Counted from the stretch's first letter, positions 45,894 to 56,269 are shown. The stretch is DNA of 64,000 nt from an uncultured Clostridia bacterium (GCA_946187775.1 CAMHSI010000003.1:1-64000), one strand, 5' to 3'. Notes: generated from the letters alone by a model not told the origin. A program made the numbers and translations.

Positions 45894-47483
45894 ATGAAAG
45901 AGATGGAATGGAAAAACCTGGATACACTGAAGACATATCAGGATATGAAGCAGGAAGGATGCCGTACAGACCTTACGAAGGAACTGGCGGGGGAAAAAGG
46001 CGCCCGGCGTGTCGCAGCGTACCAGGTTCCCATGGCAGAGGGCATGATCTATTCCTACGCCGCAAAGCAGGTGGACGATAAGGTGCTGGAGCAGCTGCGC
46101 GCCCTGGCGGAGGAAAGCGACCTGGCGGATAAATTTGCGGAGCTGTACAACGGCGCCGTGATCAATACCGGGGAGAAGCGGCTGGTGCTTCACCAGCTGA
46201 CCCGGGGACAGCTGGGAAAGGACGTGGTGGCCGACGGAGTCAACAAACGCGCGTTTTACCTTGAACAGCAGAAACGGATCGCCGAATTCGCGGAGAAAAT
46301 CCACAAGGGTGAAATCACCAACGAAAAAGGCGAAAAATTCACCACGGTTGTGCAGATCGGCATCGGCGGCAGCGACCTGGGCCCCCGGGCGATGTACCTG
46401 GCGCTGGAAAACTGGGCAAAGAAGAACGGCTGCTTCCGGATGGAAGCGCGGTTCATCAGCAACGTGGACCCGGACGACGCCTCGGGCATCCTGAACATCA
46501 CGGATCCGGAGAAATCGCTGTTCGTGCTGGTTTCCAAGAGCGGAACCACGCTGGAAACCCTTACAAACGAGGCGTTTGTGAAGAACGCGCTTGAAAAGAA
46601 GGGGCTGGACGCCTCAAAGCATATGATCGCGGTTACCAGCGAGACCTCCCCCCTGGCAAAGAGCAGCGATTACCTGGAAGCGTTCTTCATGGACGATTAC
46701 ATCGGAGGACGGTATTCCTCCACTTCCGCCGTCGGCGGAGCGGTGCTGTCCCTTGCCTTCGGGCCGGAGATTTTCGGCCGGTTCCTGCAGGGCGCGGCAG
46801 AGGAGGACAAGCTTGCCGCAGAACGGGATCCCATGAAAAATCCGGCCATGCTGGACGCGCTGATCGGCGTGTATGAGCGGAACATCCTGGGATACCCGGC
46901 AACGGCGGTGCTGCCGTACAGCCAGGCCCTGAGCCGTTTCCCGGCACACCTGCAGCAGGTGGACATGGAATCCAACGGAAAGAGCGTCAACCGCTTCGGA
47001 GAGCCCGTTGACTACCCGACGGGGCCGGTGATTTTCGGCGAACCCGGAACCAACGGACAGCACTCCTTCTACCAGCTGCTGCACCAGGGAACGGACATTG
47101 TTCCGCTGCAGTTTATCGGATTCCGGAAGAGCCAGATTGAGAACGACGTCCAGATCCAGGGCAGCTCCAGCCAGCAGAAGCTCTGCGCGAACGTGGCGGC
47201 CCAGATCATGGCCTTTGCCTGCGGCAAGGAAGACGAAAACAGGAACAAGTATTTCGCGGGAAACAGGCCCAGCAGCATCATCATCGGGGACCAGCTGACC
47301 CCGGAAGCCCTGGGCGCGCTGCTGTCCCATTTTGAGAACAAGGTGATGTTCCAGGGATTCCTGTGGAACCTGAACAGCTTCGACCAGGAGGGCGTACAGC
47401 TCGGAAAGGTGCTGGCGAAGCGGGTGCTGGCCCATGAAACAGACGGCGCCCTGAAAGCCTTCAGCGACCTTCTGGACATCTGA
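45894..47483 (+). CDS. pgi: Glucose-6-phosphate isomerase
   Basis: TTVVQIGIGGSDLGPRAMYLAL; FVLVSKSGTTLETLTNEAF; SFDQEGVQLGK. Confidence 0.95.
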   Translation: MKEMEWKNLDTLKTYQDMKQEGCRTDLTKELAGEKGARRVAAYQVPMAEGMIYSYAAKQVDDKVLEQLRALAEESDLADKFAELYNGAVINTGEKRLVLHQLTRGQLGKDVVADGVNKRAFYLEQQKRIAEFAEKIHKGEITNEKGEKFTTVVQIGIGGSDLGPRAMYLALENWAKKNGCFRMEARFISNVDPDDASGILNITDPEKSLFVLVSKSGTTLETLTNEAFVKNALEKKGLDASKHMIAVTSETSPLAKSSDYLEAFFMDDYIGGRYSSTSAVGGAVLSLAFGPEIFGRFLQGAAEEDKLAAERDPMKNPAMLDALIGVYERNILGYPATAVLPYSQALSRFPAHLQQVDMESNGKSVNRFGEPVDYPTGPVIFGEPGTNGQHSFYQLLHQGTDIVPLQFIGFRKSQIENDVQIQGSSSQQKLCANVAAQIMAFACGKEDENRNKYFAGNRPSSIIIGDQLTPEALGALLSHFENKVMFQGFLWNLNSFDQEGVQLGKVLAKRVLAHETDGALKAFSDLLDI

Positions 47484-47494
47484 TCCCCTGACAT

Positions 47495-47535
47495 AAAAAA
47501 GCCTTCCGGAGTGCAACAACCCGGAAGGCTCTTTT
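47495..47535. terminator. Bidirectional terminator
   Basis: AAAAAAGCCTTCCGG..CCGGAAGGCTCTTTT. Confidence 0.85.
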
Positions 47536-47548
47536 CATTTGCTAAAAA

Positions 47549-48586
47549 TCAGGCATGGATGATCCGGAAGGCGGCGGCGCGGCCGAGGCGGTTCATGACG
47601 GCAAGGCCCATTTCCTCCGGTGGCAGGACTTCGCTGAAGACAACCTCCATCCCTTCCCGGTCCAGGCCGCGCAGGGAGGAGAACAGCCGGTGGGCGACCT
47701 CTTCCGGATGGGCGGAGGAACCGATGTCATGGGGGGAGCAGGACTGAAGCTGCTCCACATGCTCGGAAAAGCAAAGGACGCAGGTCTTACGGCCCTGGGC
47801 GGTTTCCTGCCGGTACAGCTCCTGCAGGCGGGCAAGGACAGCGGACTCCTCTCCGTCCACCAGGGTTACGGACGCCCTGGGGGCGTAATGCTTATAGCGC
47901 ATGCCGGGAGACAGCGCCTTTTCATCCGGCTTCAGGGGGCGGAGAATGCTTCCGGCAAGGGAGACTTCCTGCCCCAGGACGCTTTCCAGCATCTTTCGGG
48001 TTACTCCGCCGGGACGGAGAATCACGGGGGCTCCGTGGCCCAGATCCAGGACGGTGGATTCAACCCCCACATCACAGGGCCCGCCGTCGAGGATCAGCGG
48101 AATCTTTCCGTTCATATCCTCCAGCACATCCTCGGCACGGGTAGGGCTCGGGCGGCCGGAGGAATTGGCGGAAGGGGCCGCGACGGGCAGACCGCATTCG
48201 CGAAGCAGGGACGCCGCTACCGGGTGGGAGGGCATCCGGACCGCTACGGTGGGAAGGCCGGCGGTGACAGCATCTGGGATTGAAGGAAGCTTATTGAACA
48301 GGATCGTAAGCGGCCCCGGCCAGAAAGCGTCCATCAGCGGAACGGCCTGATCCGGAACGGTGCAGATATCCCGCAGCTGAGAGCGGGAATGAATATGGAC
48401 GATCAACGGATTATCGGCAGGGCGGCCTTTCGCCCGGAAAATGGACAGGACCGCCTGCTCATTGGTGGCGTCTGCGCCGAGCCCGTAAACCGTTTCCGTC
48501 GGAAAGGCCACCAGGCAGCCGCTGCGGAGCAGGGAAGAGGCCAGGGAGAGGGAATTCCCGTCAGCGGGAAGAAGCTGCGTTTCCAT
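47549..48586 (-). CDS. Threonylcarbamoyl-AMP synthase (Sua5/YwlC)
   Basis: VAFPTETVYGLGADATNEQAVLSIFRAKGRPADNPLIVHI; PSANSSGRPSPT; C-terminal Sua5 domain SPGMRYKHYAP. Confidence 0.95.
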   Translation of the reverse strand: METQLLPADGNSLSLASSLLRSGCLVAFPTETVYGLGADATNEQAVLSIFRAKGRPADNPLIVHIHSRSQLRDICTVPDQAVPLMDAFWPGPLTILFNKLPSIPDAVTAGLPTVAVRMPSHPVAASLLRECGLPVAAPSANSSGRPSPTRAEDVLEDMNGKIPLILDGGPCDVGVESTVLDLGHGAPVILRPGGVTRKMLESVLGQEVSLAGSILRPLKPDEKALSPGMRYKHYAPRASVTLVDGEESAVLARLQELYRQETAQGRKTCVLCFSEHVEQLQSCSPHDIGSSAHPEEVAHRLFSSLRGLDREGMEVVFSEVLPPEEMGLAVMNRLGRAAAFRIIHA

Positions 48587-48606
48587 GTTTAAAAACCCTT
48601 TCGAAA

Positions 48607-49662
48607 TCAAAGCGTATTTGTGACTGCGGTTTTTTCCGCAAGACGCAGGGCGTCTATAAAAGGAGCCAGATCACCGTTCATGACATTGGCCACCCGGTTG
48701 ACCGTAAGGCCGATACGGTGATCCACCACATAATCATGGTTAAAATAATAGGTTCTGATTTTATCGCTGCGATCGCCCCAGCCGATCTGCATCCGCCGGT
48801 CCCGGAACCGGGATTCGGCCTCGGCGCGCTGCTTCTGGTCCAGCAGCCTGGATCGCAGGACTTTCAGCGCCTTGGCCTTGTTTTCCAGCTGGCTGCGCTC
48901 ATCCTGGCAGGTTACAACGGTGCCGGAAGGCAGGTGGGTGATACGGACGGCGCTGTCCGTTGTATTGACGCCCTGGCCGCCGTGGCCGGAGGCGTGGAAA
49001 ACATCGATCCGGAGATCAGAGGGGTTGATTTCCAGCTCCACTTCTTCAGCCTCCGGGAAAACGGCGACGGTGGCGGTGGAGGTATGGATGCGGCCGCTGC
49101 TCTCCGTGACAGGGACACGTTTCACGCAGTGGACACCGCTTTCGAACTTCATCCTGGCGAAGGCATCCTGCCCGGAAATCATCAGGAGGGCCTCATTGAC
49201 CCCGCCGAGATCGGAATCACTCAGGGAAAGAATTTCGAAGGACAGGGAGTTCCGGTCCGCGTATTTCTGGTACATACGGAGCAGGTCCGCGGAAAACAGC
49301 GCGGCTTCCGCGCCGCCGACCCCGGCCCGGATTTCCAGGATCACATTCCGGGAATCCATCGGATCCGGGGGAACCAGCAGGAGCTTCAGCTCCTCGGTGA
49401 GCTTTTCCTGCAGGGGAGAGAGGTCCGCCAGCTCGGAGGCCGCCTCCGCGGAGAAATCCGGATCGGAAAGCAATTCCCGGGCTTCCCGGATCTGGCGGGA
49501 AACAGACAGGTATTCATGATATTTTTCAAAAAGAGGCTGCAGGCCGGACCGCTCCTTCAGAAGGACCTGGTATTTCTCATAATCCTGGAAAATTTCGGGC
49601 TGGGAAAGGGCTTCATCCAGCTCCCGGCAGCGATCCAGCAGCGCATCCAGCTTGTTAAACAT
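48607..49662 (-). CDS. prfA: Peptide chain release factor 1
   Basis: RAGVGGAEAALF; HASGHGGQGVNTTDSAVRITHLP GGQ motif; RF1-type gene next to prmC. Confidence 0.95.
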   Translation of the reverse strand: MFNKLDALLDRCRELDEALSQPEIFQDYEKYQVLLKERSGLQPLFEKYHEYLSVSRQIREARELLSDPDFSAEAASELADLSPLQEKLTEELKLLLVPPDPMDSRNVILEIRAGVGGAEAALFSADLLRMYQKYADRNSLSFEILSLSDSDLGGVNEALLMISGQDAFARMKFESGVHCVKRVPVTESSGRIHTSTATVAVFPEAEEVELEINPSDLRIDVFHASGHGGQGVNTTDSAVRITHLPSGTVVTCQDERSQLENKAKALKVLRSRLLDQKQRAEAESRFRDRRMQIGWGDRSDKIRTYYFNHDYVVDHRIGLTVNRVANVMNGDLAPFIDALRLAEKTAVTNTL

Positions 49663-50509
49663 AATTCCTCCCGGGAGAAAAGACGGCAAGGATCATCCGA
49701 TCCACGCCGCTGAGATCTTTGCGGACGACAATATCCGAGGCGCCTGCCTTGCGGAGCAGGGCCGAGACGGCGGCGGATTCCCCGAAACCGAGCTCCATCA
49801 GCAGCTTTCCCCCGGCTTTCAGGACACGGGGCGCATCCGAAGCAATCCGCCGGTAGCAGTCCAGGCCGTCGGTGCCGCCGCTGAGGGCGAGGACCGGTTC
49901 CCGCAGGACCTCCGGCTGGAGGGAAGGGCACTCGCCGGCGGGAATATACGGCGGATTGGAAACAACCAGATCGAAGGAATCCTTCGGAAACTCCGACATC
50001 AGATCACTTTGGGAAAAGGATACCCGGACATCCAGCGAGGCCGCATTGCCCCGGGCAACGGCGAGGGCATCTTCGGAGATATCGGAAAGGGTTACGGAAC
50101 AACCAGGCCGCTCCGCGGCAATCGTCAGCCCGATGCAGCCGCTTCCGGCGCACAGGTCCAGCACACGGAGGTTTGCCCCGTACGGAAGCAGGTCCAGCGC
50201 CCAGCGGCACAGCTCTTCCGTTTCGGGACGGGGAATCAGCACACGTTTGTCCACCCTGAAGAAACGGCCGCAAAAAGGTGCCTCTCCAAGAATATACTGA
50301 AGAGGCTCACGGGTGAGGCGGCGATCGGCGAGCGCGGCGAAGGATTCCAGGGTATCCGGATCCAGGACCGTATCCGTGTCCAGCCGAAGGGACAGGGGAG
50401 GCCGGCGGCAGAGGAAGGAAAGAATCAGCGCGCTGTCTGTTTCCGGATCCGGGATTCCGGCCTGCCGGAAACGGGCTGCCGTTTGCCGGAGGAGTGCACA
50501 GGGGGTCAT
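49655..50509 (-). CDS. prmC: Release factor glutamine N5-methyltransferase
   Basis: [27 protein letters not shown]. Confidence 0.95.
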   Translation of the reverse strand: MTPCALLRQTAARFRQAGIPDPETDSALILSFLCRRPPLSLRLDTDTVLDPDTLESFAALADRRLTREPLQYILGEAPFCGRFFRVDKRVLIPRPETEELCRWALDLLPYGANLRVLDLCAGSGCIGLTIAAERPGCSVTLSDISEDALAVARGNAASLDVRVSFSQSDLMSEFPKDSFDLVVSNPPYIPAGECPSLQPEVLREPVLALSGGTDGLDCYRRIASDAPRVLKAGGKLLMELGFGESAAVSALLRKAGASDIVVRKDLSGVDRMILAVFSPGRNYV

Positions 50510-51570
50510 GCTTCGGGAAGGGCGGGCCCCTCTTCGGGAAGGGCCGCCGTACGGACGTACCCGGGCTCCGATTCCTCATAGGATTTAAAGATGCCCCAGC
50601 CTTCCGGGGTCTTTGGCGTTCCCTCCGGGAAGCCGTTCAGGACCACATTGACGGAAACAATCGCGCATTCGAGCATGGAGGCATCGGGCTCACGGGTGGT
50701 GAGGCGCTGCAGCTGCATGCCGGGAATGCGAAGGATGCGGGCGATCCGGGAATCGGAATGCGCCAACCCCATGAGGACTTCATAGCTTACGCCGGCCACA
50801 ACGGGCAGCATTGCCAGATGGAAGAGGAAACGCAGGAAGAAATTGCTGATGGGAACCAGCAGGTTCAGCACGAGGAACAGCAGGATGCTGATGGAAAACA
50901 CGATCAGCAGGAAAGCGGTTCCGCACCGGGGGTGCAGGCGGGAAAAGGTCTGCGCGTTTTCCGGGGTAAGGGGAAGGCCGGATTCCTGGCAATGGACGGA
51001 TTTGTGCTCGGCGCCGTGATACTGGAAGGTGCGGCGGATATCGGGAACAAAGCTGACGAGGAACATATAGCCCATCAGGAGCGCAATCTTCAGGAGGCCG
51101 CCCAGGAGGGTGTAGCCCACAGGGCCCATACCGGAGCTTTTCAGCACGGATTCAAGACCGGCGGGAAGGGCCATAAAGAGGCCCAGGGAAAGGGCAACCG
51201 CCAGGACAATGGCAACGGCCATCACGATTTTATCCACGCCCTTGCCCAGCTTCTTCGCAAGCCATTTTTCGAACTTGGTGGGCTCCTCATCCAGGATGCC
51301 GAGCATTTTTGTGGCATCGCTGAGGGTGTTCATTCCGTAATACAGCATGGTGCACATATTGACGATGCCGCGCAGGAAGGGCTTTCCCATCCAGGGATGC
51401 TTTTCCTTCATAGGGACAAAGGGGGTCAGCTTGGTGACCATCGTTCCGTCCGGCCGGCGGACGGTCACGGCGGTGGCGTTCGGAGAGCGCATCATAACGC
51501 CTTCCAGGACGGCCTGGCCGCCGACATCAAATTTTCTTTTTCCCCCGATGGGGCAGGATTTATCAGACAT
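50506..51570 (-). CDS. DUF1385 membrane protein
   Basis: [50 protein letters not shown]. Confidence 0.93.
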   Translation of the reverse strand: MSDKSCPIGGKRKFDVGGQAVLEGVMMRSPNATAVTVRRPDGTMVTKLTPFVPMKEKHPWMGKPFLRGIVNMCTMLYYGMNTLSDATKMLGILDEEPTKFEKWLAKKLGKGVDKIVMAVAIVLAVALSLGLFMALPAGLESVLKSSGMGPVGYTLLGGLLKIALLMGYMFLVSFVPDIRRTFQYHGAEHKSVHCQESGLPLTPENAQTFSRLHPRCGTAFLLIVFSISILLFLVLNLLVPISNFFLRFLFHLAMLPVVAGVSYEVLMGLAHSDSRIARILRIPGMQLQRLTTREPDASMLECAIVSVNVVLNGFPEGTPKTPEGWGIFKSYEESEPGYVRTAALPEEGPALPEA

Positions 51571-51693
51571 AATCAACCTCCGGAATTAAACACTTTTAAC
51601 AGAGGCAATTGTACATCAAAGGGCGGGAAGATGTCAAAAACAAACGGCCGGAGGAAAAATGGCCCAATACACATGGGAAAGACGAAAAAAATG

Positions 51694-51722
51694 TTGCAAA
51701 AGTACCGGCGTTATGTTATTAT
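51694..51722 (+). promoter_or_regulatory. Sigma-A promoter TTGCAA-N17-TATTAT for rpmE
   Basis: Read directly; nearly identical elements to the rpsT promoter. Confidence 0.75.
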
Positions 51723-51771
51723 CCTTTTTGCGGTTATACGCCATTGCATACGCGAAAGAGGTGAAACAGCA

Positions 51772-51972
51772 ATGAAGGAAAATATCCATCCCCAGTACGG
51801 CAAGTGCATTGTTCGCTGCGTGTGCGGTGAAACATTTGAAACCGGTTCTACCAAGAAAGAGATGAAGGTTGATATCTGCTCCAAGTGCCATCCTTTCTAC
51901 ACCGGTAAGCAAAAGCTGGTTGACACTGGCGGACGTGTTGATCGCTTCAAGAAGCGCTTCAATATGGAATAA
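51772..51972 (+). CDS. rpmE: 50S ribosomal protein L31
   Basis: [63 protein letters not shown]; zinc-type CxxC/CxxC; true start inside the longer ORF. Confidence 0.96.
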   Translation: MKENIHPQYGKCIVRCVCGETFETGSTKKEMKVDICSKCHPFYTGKQKLVDTGGRVDRFKKRFNME

Positions 51973-51976
51973 AAGA

Positions 51977-52013
51977 CGAAGGGCGTACGTTGGTACGGCC
52001 TTCTCTTTTTTTG
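51977..52013 (+). terminator. rpmE terminator
   Basis: AAGGGCGTAC-gttg-GTACGGCCTTCTCTTTTTTT. Confidence 0.65.
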
Positions 52014-52052
52014 TATTTTCTGCATTTTTTTTACAGATCCCTCAGCGGCGCC

Positions 52053-52081
52053 TTGCGGCGTAAGCGGAGGGGAAGTATAAT
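52053..52081 (+). promoter_or_regulatory. Putative promoter TTGCGG-N17-TATAAT
   Basis: Read directly. Confidence 0.6.
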
Positions 52082-52115
52082 AAAAAAAGAGATTGCATAC
52101 AAGGGAGGAATGCGG

Positions 52116-53075
52116 ATGAACAAAAAGATTGCTGCACTGCTTCTTGCTGCGGTCCTTCTGGTCATCACGGCTCCGGCAGGGGCGGACAGGCTTCCTGAGG
52201 AAAGGCCTGACGACTACATCGGAGCGATGCGCGTAGTTTGGTGCAAGGAATGGGTCTCCCTCCGCGAGGCCCCGAAAAAGACATCGGACCGGCTGGCGCA
52301 GATTCCCCTGGGGGATATTGTGTACTCCTGCGTGCCTACGAAAGATCCGCGCTTCTACAAGTGTGAATACCAGGGGCAGGAAGGATACGTCCTTTCCGGG
52401 TATCTTATTCCCGCGCCGGAATGCGAGCCTCCGCTGTCCTCAGCCGTAAAGAAAAAGATGACCATGGAGGAACTGAAGGGCAACGGGGAAATCGTGCTGG
52501 ACTGGAAGGATTACAATATGTCCGTTGTGGCAGTACGGGATCATGTGCAGGAAAACAAAAGGAAATGGGAAGTGCTGCGGATCGGCTGCTTTATTGACGG
52601 AACCCCCGTATGGGGCCATGAGGAAAAAGTTGAGGAAGGGCAGCTGGAAAGACTGAAGGTATTCATCGGCGGCGTGCAGGACGACTGGAAGGTGATGCTG
52701 TACGACGGGGGATACGGACTGTCCATGCTGGACCTGCTGAGCGGAAAGGAAAAATGGACGCTGTCCGTTGCCAATTGCCCGCTGGGAGATGCCGCGGCGG
52801 TTGCCGTGGACAAAAACGGCACCATGTATATCGCCGGGTCGGACGGACCGGATCCTGTGGCAATTACCCTCGGAGGCCGGGTGCTCTGGAAATCGGACAT
52901 CAGTGATCCGAATGTTTTCGGGCCTTTCGAAATTGCCCTGGAGGACAGCAAAGTGCTTGTCAAGTACCGGTGCGGCCTGACGGATGAATACCGGATGGTG
53001 ACGCTGGACAGCAACGGGGGGCTGGTTTCCATCGGGAACCAGAAGGCTGAGACGGCCCCGACAGAAGCTGAGTAA
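52116..53075 (+). CDS. Secreted SH3-like domain protein with C-terminal beta-propeller/PQQ-like repeats
   Basis: Signal peptide MNKKIAALLLAAVLLVITAPAGA; EWVSLREAPKKTSDRLAQIPLGDIVYSC; LLSGKEKWTLSVAN...DKNGTMYIAGSDG. Confidence 0.82.
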   Translation: MNKKIAALLLAAVLLVITAPAGADRLPEERPDDYIGAMRVVWCKEWVSLREAPKKTSDRLAQIPLGDIVYSCVPTKDPRFYKCEYQGQEGYVLSGYLIPAPECEPPLSSAVKKKMTMEELKGNGEIVLDWKDYNMSVVAVRDHVQENKRKWEVLRIGCFIDGTPVWGHEEKVEEGQLERLKVFIGGVQDDWKVMLYDGGYGLSMLDLLSGKEKWTLSVANCPLGDAAAVAVDKNGTMYIAGSDGPDPVAITLGGRVLWKSDISDPNVFGPFEIALEDSKVLVKYRCGLTDEYRMVTLDSNGGLVSIGNQKAETAPTEAE

Positions 53076-53110
53076 AAAAGAAGGATGCGGCAGCAGGCCG
53101 CATCCTTTTC
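53075..53110. terminator. Bidirectional terminator shared with rho
   Basis: AAAAAAGAAGGATGCGGC..GCCGCATCCTTTTC. Confidence 0.8.
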
Positions 53111-53122
53111 TGATTCGAATGC

Positions 53123-54862
53123 TTATCTGTTCATCAGGGCGAACCAGTCTTTCATCTTCAGCAGGAGATCCTCGTTGGTCTCCGCTTTTTCCATCATGGA
53201 AAGAAGCTGGGGAATGGCGACGGAGGAAGAGGTGGATCCGAGAAGGGTCCGGATCAGGGACAGGCCTTCCTTCTGCCGGTCATTCAGGAGGATATCGGCG
53301 TTTTTGGTAAAGCTGTGCTGCAGATTGAGCGCGGGGGTGATGCCGGCGCGGGCAACCGCGAGATCCAGGGTCAGCTCCATATTGGCTGTTCCCTTGAATT
53401 CCTCCACAACGGAATCATCCACCTTGGAGCCGGTTGCGATATCCATGGCCGCGATTACGGTAAGGCTTCCGCCCTCCTTGCAGGAGCGGGCGGCACCGAA
53501 CATCCGTTTGGCGCGGAAAAGGCTTGCGGGATTCACCATGCCGGGAAGACTGCGGCCCTGCTGCACGGCAGCGGTGGTATAGATCTTCGCCAGGCGGGTA
53601 AGGCTGTCCACCAGGAGGATGACGTCCTTTTTCTGCTCCACAAGGCGCATGGCGCGCTCCAGGACGATCTCCGCAAGGCGCAGGTGAGCTTCCGGTGCCT
53701 GGTCGAAACTGGAGGCGAGAACCGGACAGGGGATGGATTCACGCATCAGGGTGGCATCCTCGGGATTTACATCGATGAGCAGCATCAGCACTTCCGCATC
53801 CGGGTAATTGCTGCTGATGACGCGGGCAAAATTGCGCATCAACTGCGTTTTGCCGGTATTGGGAGGACAGAGGACGAGCCCGCGCTGGCCGAAGCCGATG
53901 GGGGCGATCAGGTCAATCAGGCGCATATCCGGCATGGAAGAATCCCCGGGGATCTCCAGGGAGATCCGGCGATCGGGATAAACCGGGGTCAGTTCATCGA
54001 AGGCAGGCCGGTTAAAGGCCTCTTCCTCCGGGACGCCGTTTACGGAAGAGATATAGAGGAGGGCGGAATACTTGTCGCCCTCGCGCTGGGGACGGATTTT
54101 TCCTTCAATGAAGTCACCGGTGCGAAGTCCGAAACGACGGATCTGCGCCATGGAGACATAGATATCCTTCGTGGAGGGGAGGAAAGACGGCGCACGCAGG
54201 AAGCCGTATCCGTCGGGATGAAGCTCCAGAATGCCGCTGCCTTCTTCGTAATTGCCGGAAGCAAGCAGCTCCTCCAGCGTCGGGGCTGAAGCGGCAGCAT
54301 CCTGGGAAGCCGCGGGAGCAAAAGGCTCGGGACTGCGGCCCTGGGCATTGTACGCAGGGGTGTAATTCGCGGTGATCCTGTGGGTGTAGGAAGGGACAGA
54401 ATCGCCGAAACGATGCTCCGGCAGCGGATTTACCACAGGAGGACGGGGCGTTTCCCGGTGGGGGGCCGCAGGCTCCTCAGCGGCAGGCTGCGGGGCAGCC
54501 GCCGGACCGAAGCGGGGCGTGAAGCCGCCGGGACGGGCAGCCGGAACCCGCTGCTGCGGGGGAAGCTGATGCCCGGAAGGCGTGGTATTCTGCCAGGCCG
54601 GACGGGCAGGGCTGCCGGACGCCTGATAAGCGGGACGCGCGTTGAAACGGGGAGCGTCCGCATTATGCCAGGCGGCCTGGAAACGGGGCTCGGCCTCGGC
54701 GGGCGCATCGGAGGAAGATTTTTCCTCGGCGTCCGGGACATTTTCCAGAATTTTACGAACGATTCCGGCTTTATCGATTCCGGAACCGAGAGAGATATTC
54801 TGCTCCTTTGCAAGCTTGCGAAGCTGCATGACGGTCATTGCTGACAGTTCTTTTTCCGTCAT
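53123..54862 (-). CDS. rho: Transcription termination factor Rho with long low-complexity N-terminal insertion
   Basis: GFGQRGLVLCPPNTGKTQLMRNFARVI; VILLVDSLTRLAKIYTTA; GYGFLRAPSFLPSTKDIYVSMAQIRRFGLRTGD. Confidence 0.95.
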   Translation of the reverse strand: MTEKELSAMTVMQLRKLAKEQNISLGSGIDKAGIVRKILENVPDAEEKSSSDAPAEAEPRFQAAWHNADAPRFNARPAYQASGSPARPAWQNTTPSGHQLPPQQRVPAARPGGFTPRFGPAAAPQPAAEEPAAPHRETPRPPVVNPLPEHRFGDSVPSYTHRITANYTPAYNAQGRSPEPFAPAASQDAAASAPTLEELLASGNYEEGSGILELHPDGYGFLRAPSFLPSTKDIYVSMAQIRRFGLRTGDFIEGKIRPQREGDKYSALLYISSVNGVPEEEAFNRPAFDELTPVYPDRRISLEIPGDSSMPDMRLIDLIAPIGFGQRGLVLCPPNTGKTQLMRNFARVISSNYPDAEVLMLLIDVNPEDATLMRESIPCPVLASSFDQAPEAHLRLAEIVLERAMRLVEQKKDVILLVDSLTRLAKIYTTAAVQQGRSLPGMVNPASLFRAKRMFGAARSCKEGGSLTVIAAMDIATGSKVDDSVVEEFKGTANMELTLDLAVARAGITPALNLQHSFTKNADILLNDRQKEGLSLIRTLLGSTSSSVAIPQLLSMMEKAETNEDLLLKMKDWFALMNR

Positions 54863-54877
54863 GAATACAGTACCTCC

Positions 54878-55891
54878 TTAAGGGTTGTTCTTCAAAAAAA
54901 CGACATCCCGGACAACCGCCTGCTCCACCTCGTGGCGGAGATGCATGAAACGGTCCTCCTCGCAGGGGGAAAGGCCGGCATCACGCGCGGCATCGAAAAC
55001 CTGCCGGGCAGGAAGGGTAAGCGTGTTGAAACTGAGGGCCATGACGCCTCCGGGCAGCAAGGCCTTCTTCCAGCGGGGAAGGGCGCGCCGGAGCAGGCTG
55101 ACAAAGGACTCGGGCTTGCTGCCGAAGGAAGGCGCGTGCTGGATCCCGTAGGGAAGATCCGCAACCAGCAGATGGGCCGGGTGATGACGGCAGAGGGCGA
55201 ACGCGTCCGCCGTATCGCCGGAGGCAAGGCGCAGGAAGCGGGTATCCTTTTGCTGAAAATGCTCCTTTGAATCGGAAAAAACGAACTCGGTAACCGGAAG
55301 AGCGGTTTTGCCGGCGGTTTCCGAAAGGGTGCGGACGGTGTGCTTCAGGAGATGGACCTTCAGGTATCTTGAGAAGAAATCCGAAGCCTCCCGGACCGCT
55401 TTGCGGTCCTGATCCAGGCCGACCGCGTTCATTCCGGCCTGCAGGGCGCAGAAACAGACGGTTCCCTTTCCGCAGAGAGGATCCAGCACCGTAAGGGGAT
55501 GATCCTCCGGGGGAAAGGACGTCAGGGAAAGCGCCATGTTGATCATCAGCCGGATGAAAGGAGCGGAGGTTTTTCCTTTATACTTCAGGATTTCGGGAAG
55601 ATCCTCCTCCAGGTAGTTCCGGCAGACAACGGGGAGGGGCAGGAGCGCATCCCCGCTTTTTTCGGCCATAAAGGCGACGGAAGAGTGACCGGAAAGGAAG
55701 CTGACCTCAGCCCCGGAAAGGGGACGGCATTCGAAGGAAAGAAAATCCGCGCCGCCCATGGATTCCTGAACAATTTCACAATCGATGGAAAGGGAATGAA
55801 GCATGGAAAGCAGCTCATAACGGGAAAGGCGATTCACGGAATCGCGATAGCGAATATTCGCATGCTTATCCAACCCGAACGTATAAACCAT
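54878..55891 (-). CDS. TRM11-like / UPF0020 family methyltransferase
   Basis: VLDPLCGKGTVCFCALQAGMNAVGLDQD; LLVADLPYGIQH. Confidence 0.82.
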   Translation of the reverse strand: MVYTFGLDKHANIRYRDSVNRLSRYELLSMLHSLSIDCEIVQESMGGADFLSFECRPLSGAEVSFLSGHSSVAFMAEKSGDALLPLPVVCRNYLEEDLPEILKYKGKTSAPFIRLMINMALSLTSFPPEDHPLTVLDPLCGKGTVCFCALQAGMNAVGLDQDRKAVREASDFFSRYLKVHLLKHTVRTLSETAGKTALPVTEFVFSDSKEHFQQKDTRFLRLASGDTADAFALCRHHPAHLLVADLPYGIQHAPSFGSKPESFVSLLRRALPRWKKALLPGGVMALSFNTLTLPARQVFDAARDAGLSPCEEDRFMHLRHEVEQAVVRDVVFLKNNP

Positions 55892-55982
55892 TGCTTCCTC
55901 TTTTCATCAGATCATGATATAGAACGATTATAACAAATGAAATCCTTGATTTCAATAGTTTTTAAGAAACTCCGGGCAAAAA

Positions 55983-56008
55983 GAAAACCCTTCCCGGCAG
56001 GGAAGGGA
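55983..56008 (-). terminator. rpsU terminator (minus strand)
   Basis: CCCTTCC-cggca-GGAAGGG with TTTTCTTTTT following on the minus strand. Confidence 0.75.
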
Positions 56009-56021
56009 GCTGGAAAACAAG

Positions 56022-56195
56022 TTACCACTTGCGCTTACGGGCGGCTTCAGCCTTTTTCTTGCGCTTGACGCTGGGCTTCTCATAATGCTCGCGCTTACGA
56101 ACTTCCTGAAGGACGCCGCTGCGGGCGCACTGCCGCTTAAACCGTTTGAGCGCACTTTCCAGGGACTCATTTTCGCGGATACGAACCTCGGACAC
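56022..56195 (-). CDS. rpsU: 30S ribosomal protein S21 (57 aa, absent from the supplied ORF track)
   Basis: Manual translation [60 protein letters not shown] start, GGAGGG RBS. Confidence 0.96.
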   Translation of the reverse strand: MSEVRIRENESLESALKRFKRQCARSGVLQEVRKREHYEKPSVKRKKKAEAARKRKW

Positions 56196-56269
56196 TTTTA
56201 TCCCTCCCCTCGCTCATTCACGCCTTGCCAGCAGCCGGCCACACGGACGGACGGCAAAACCGTATGATC

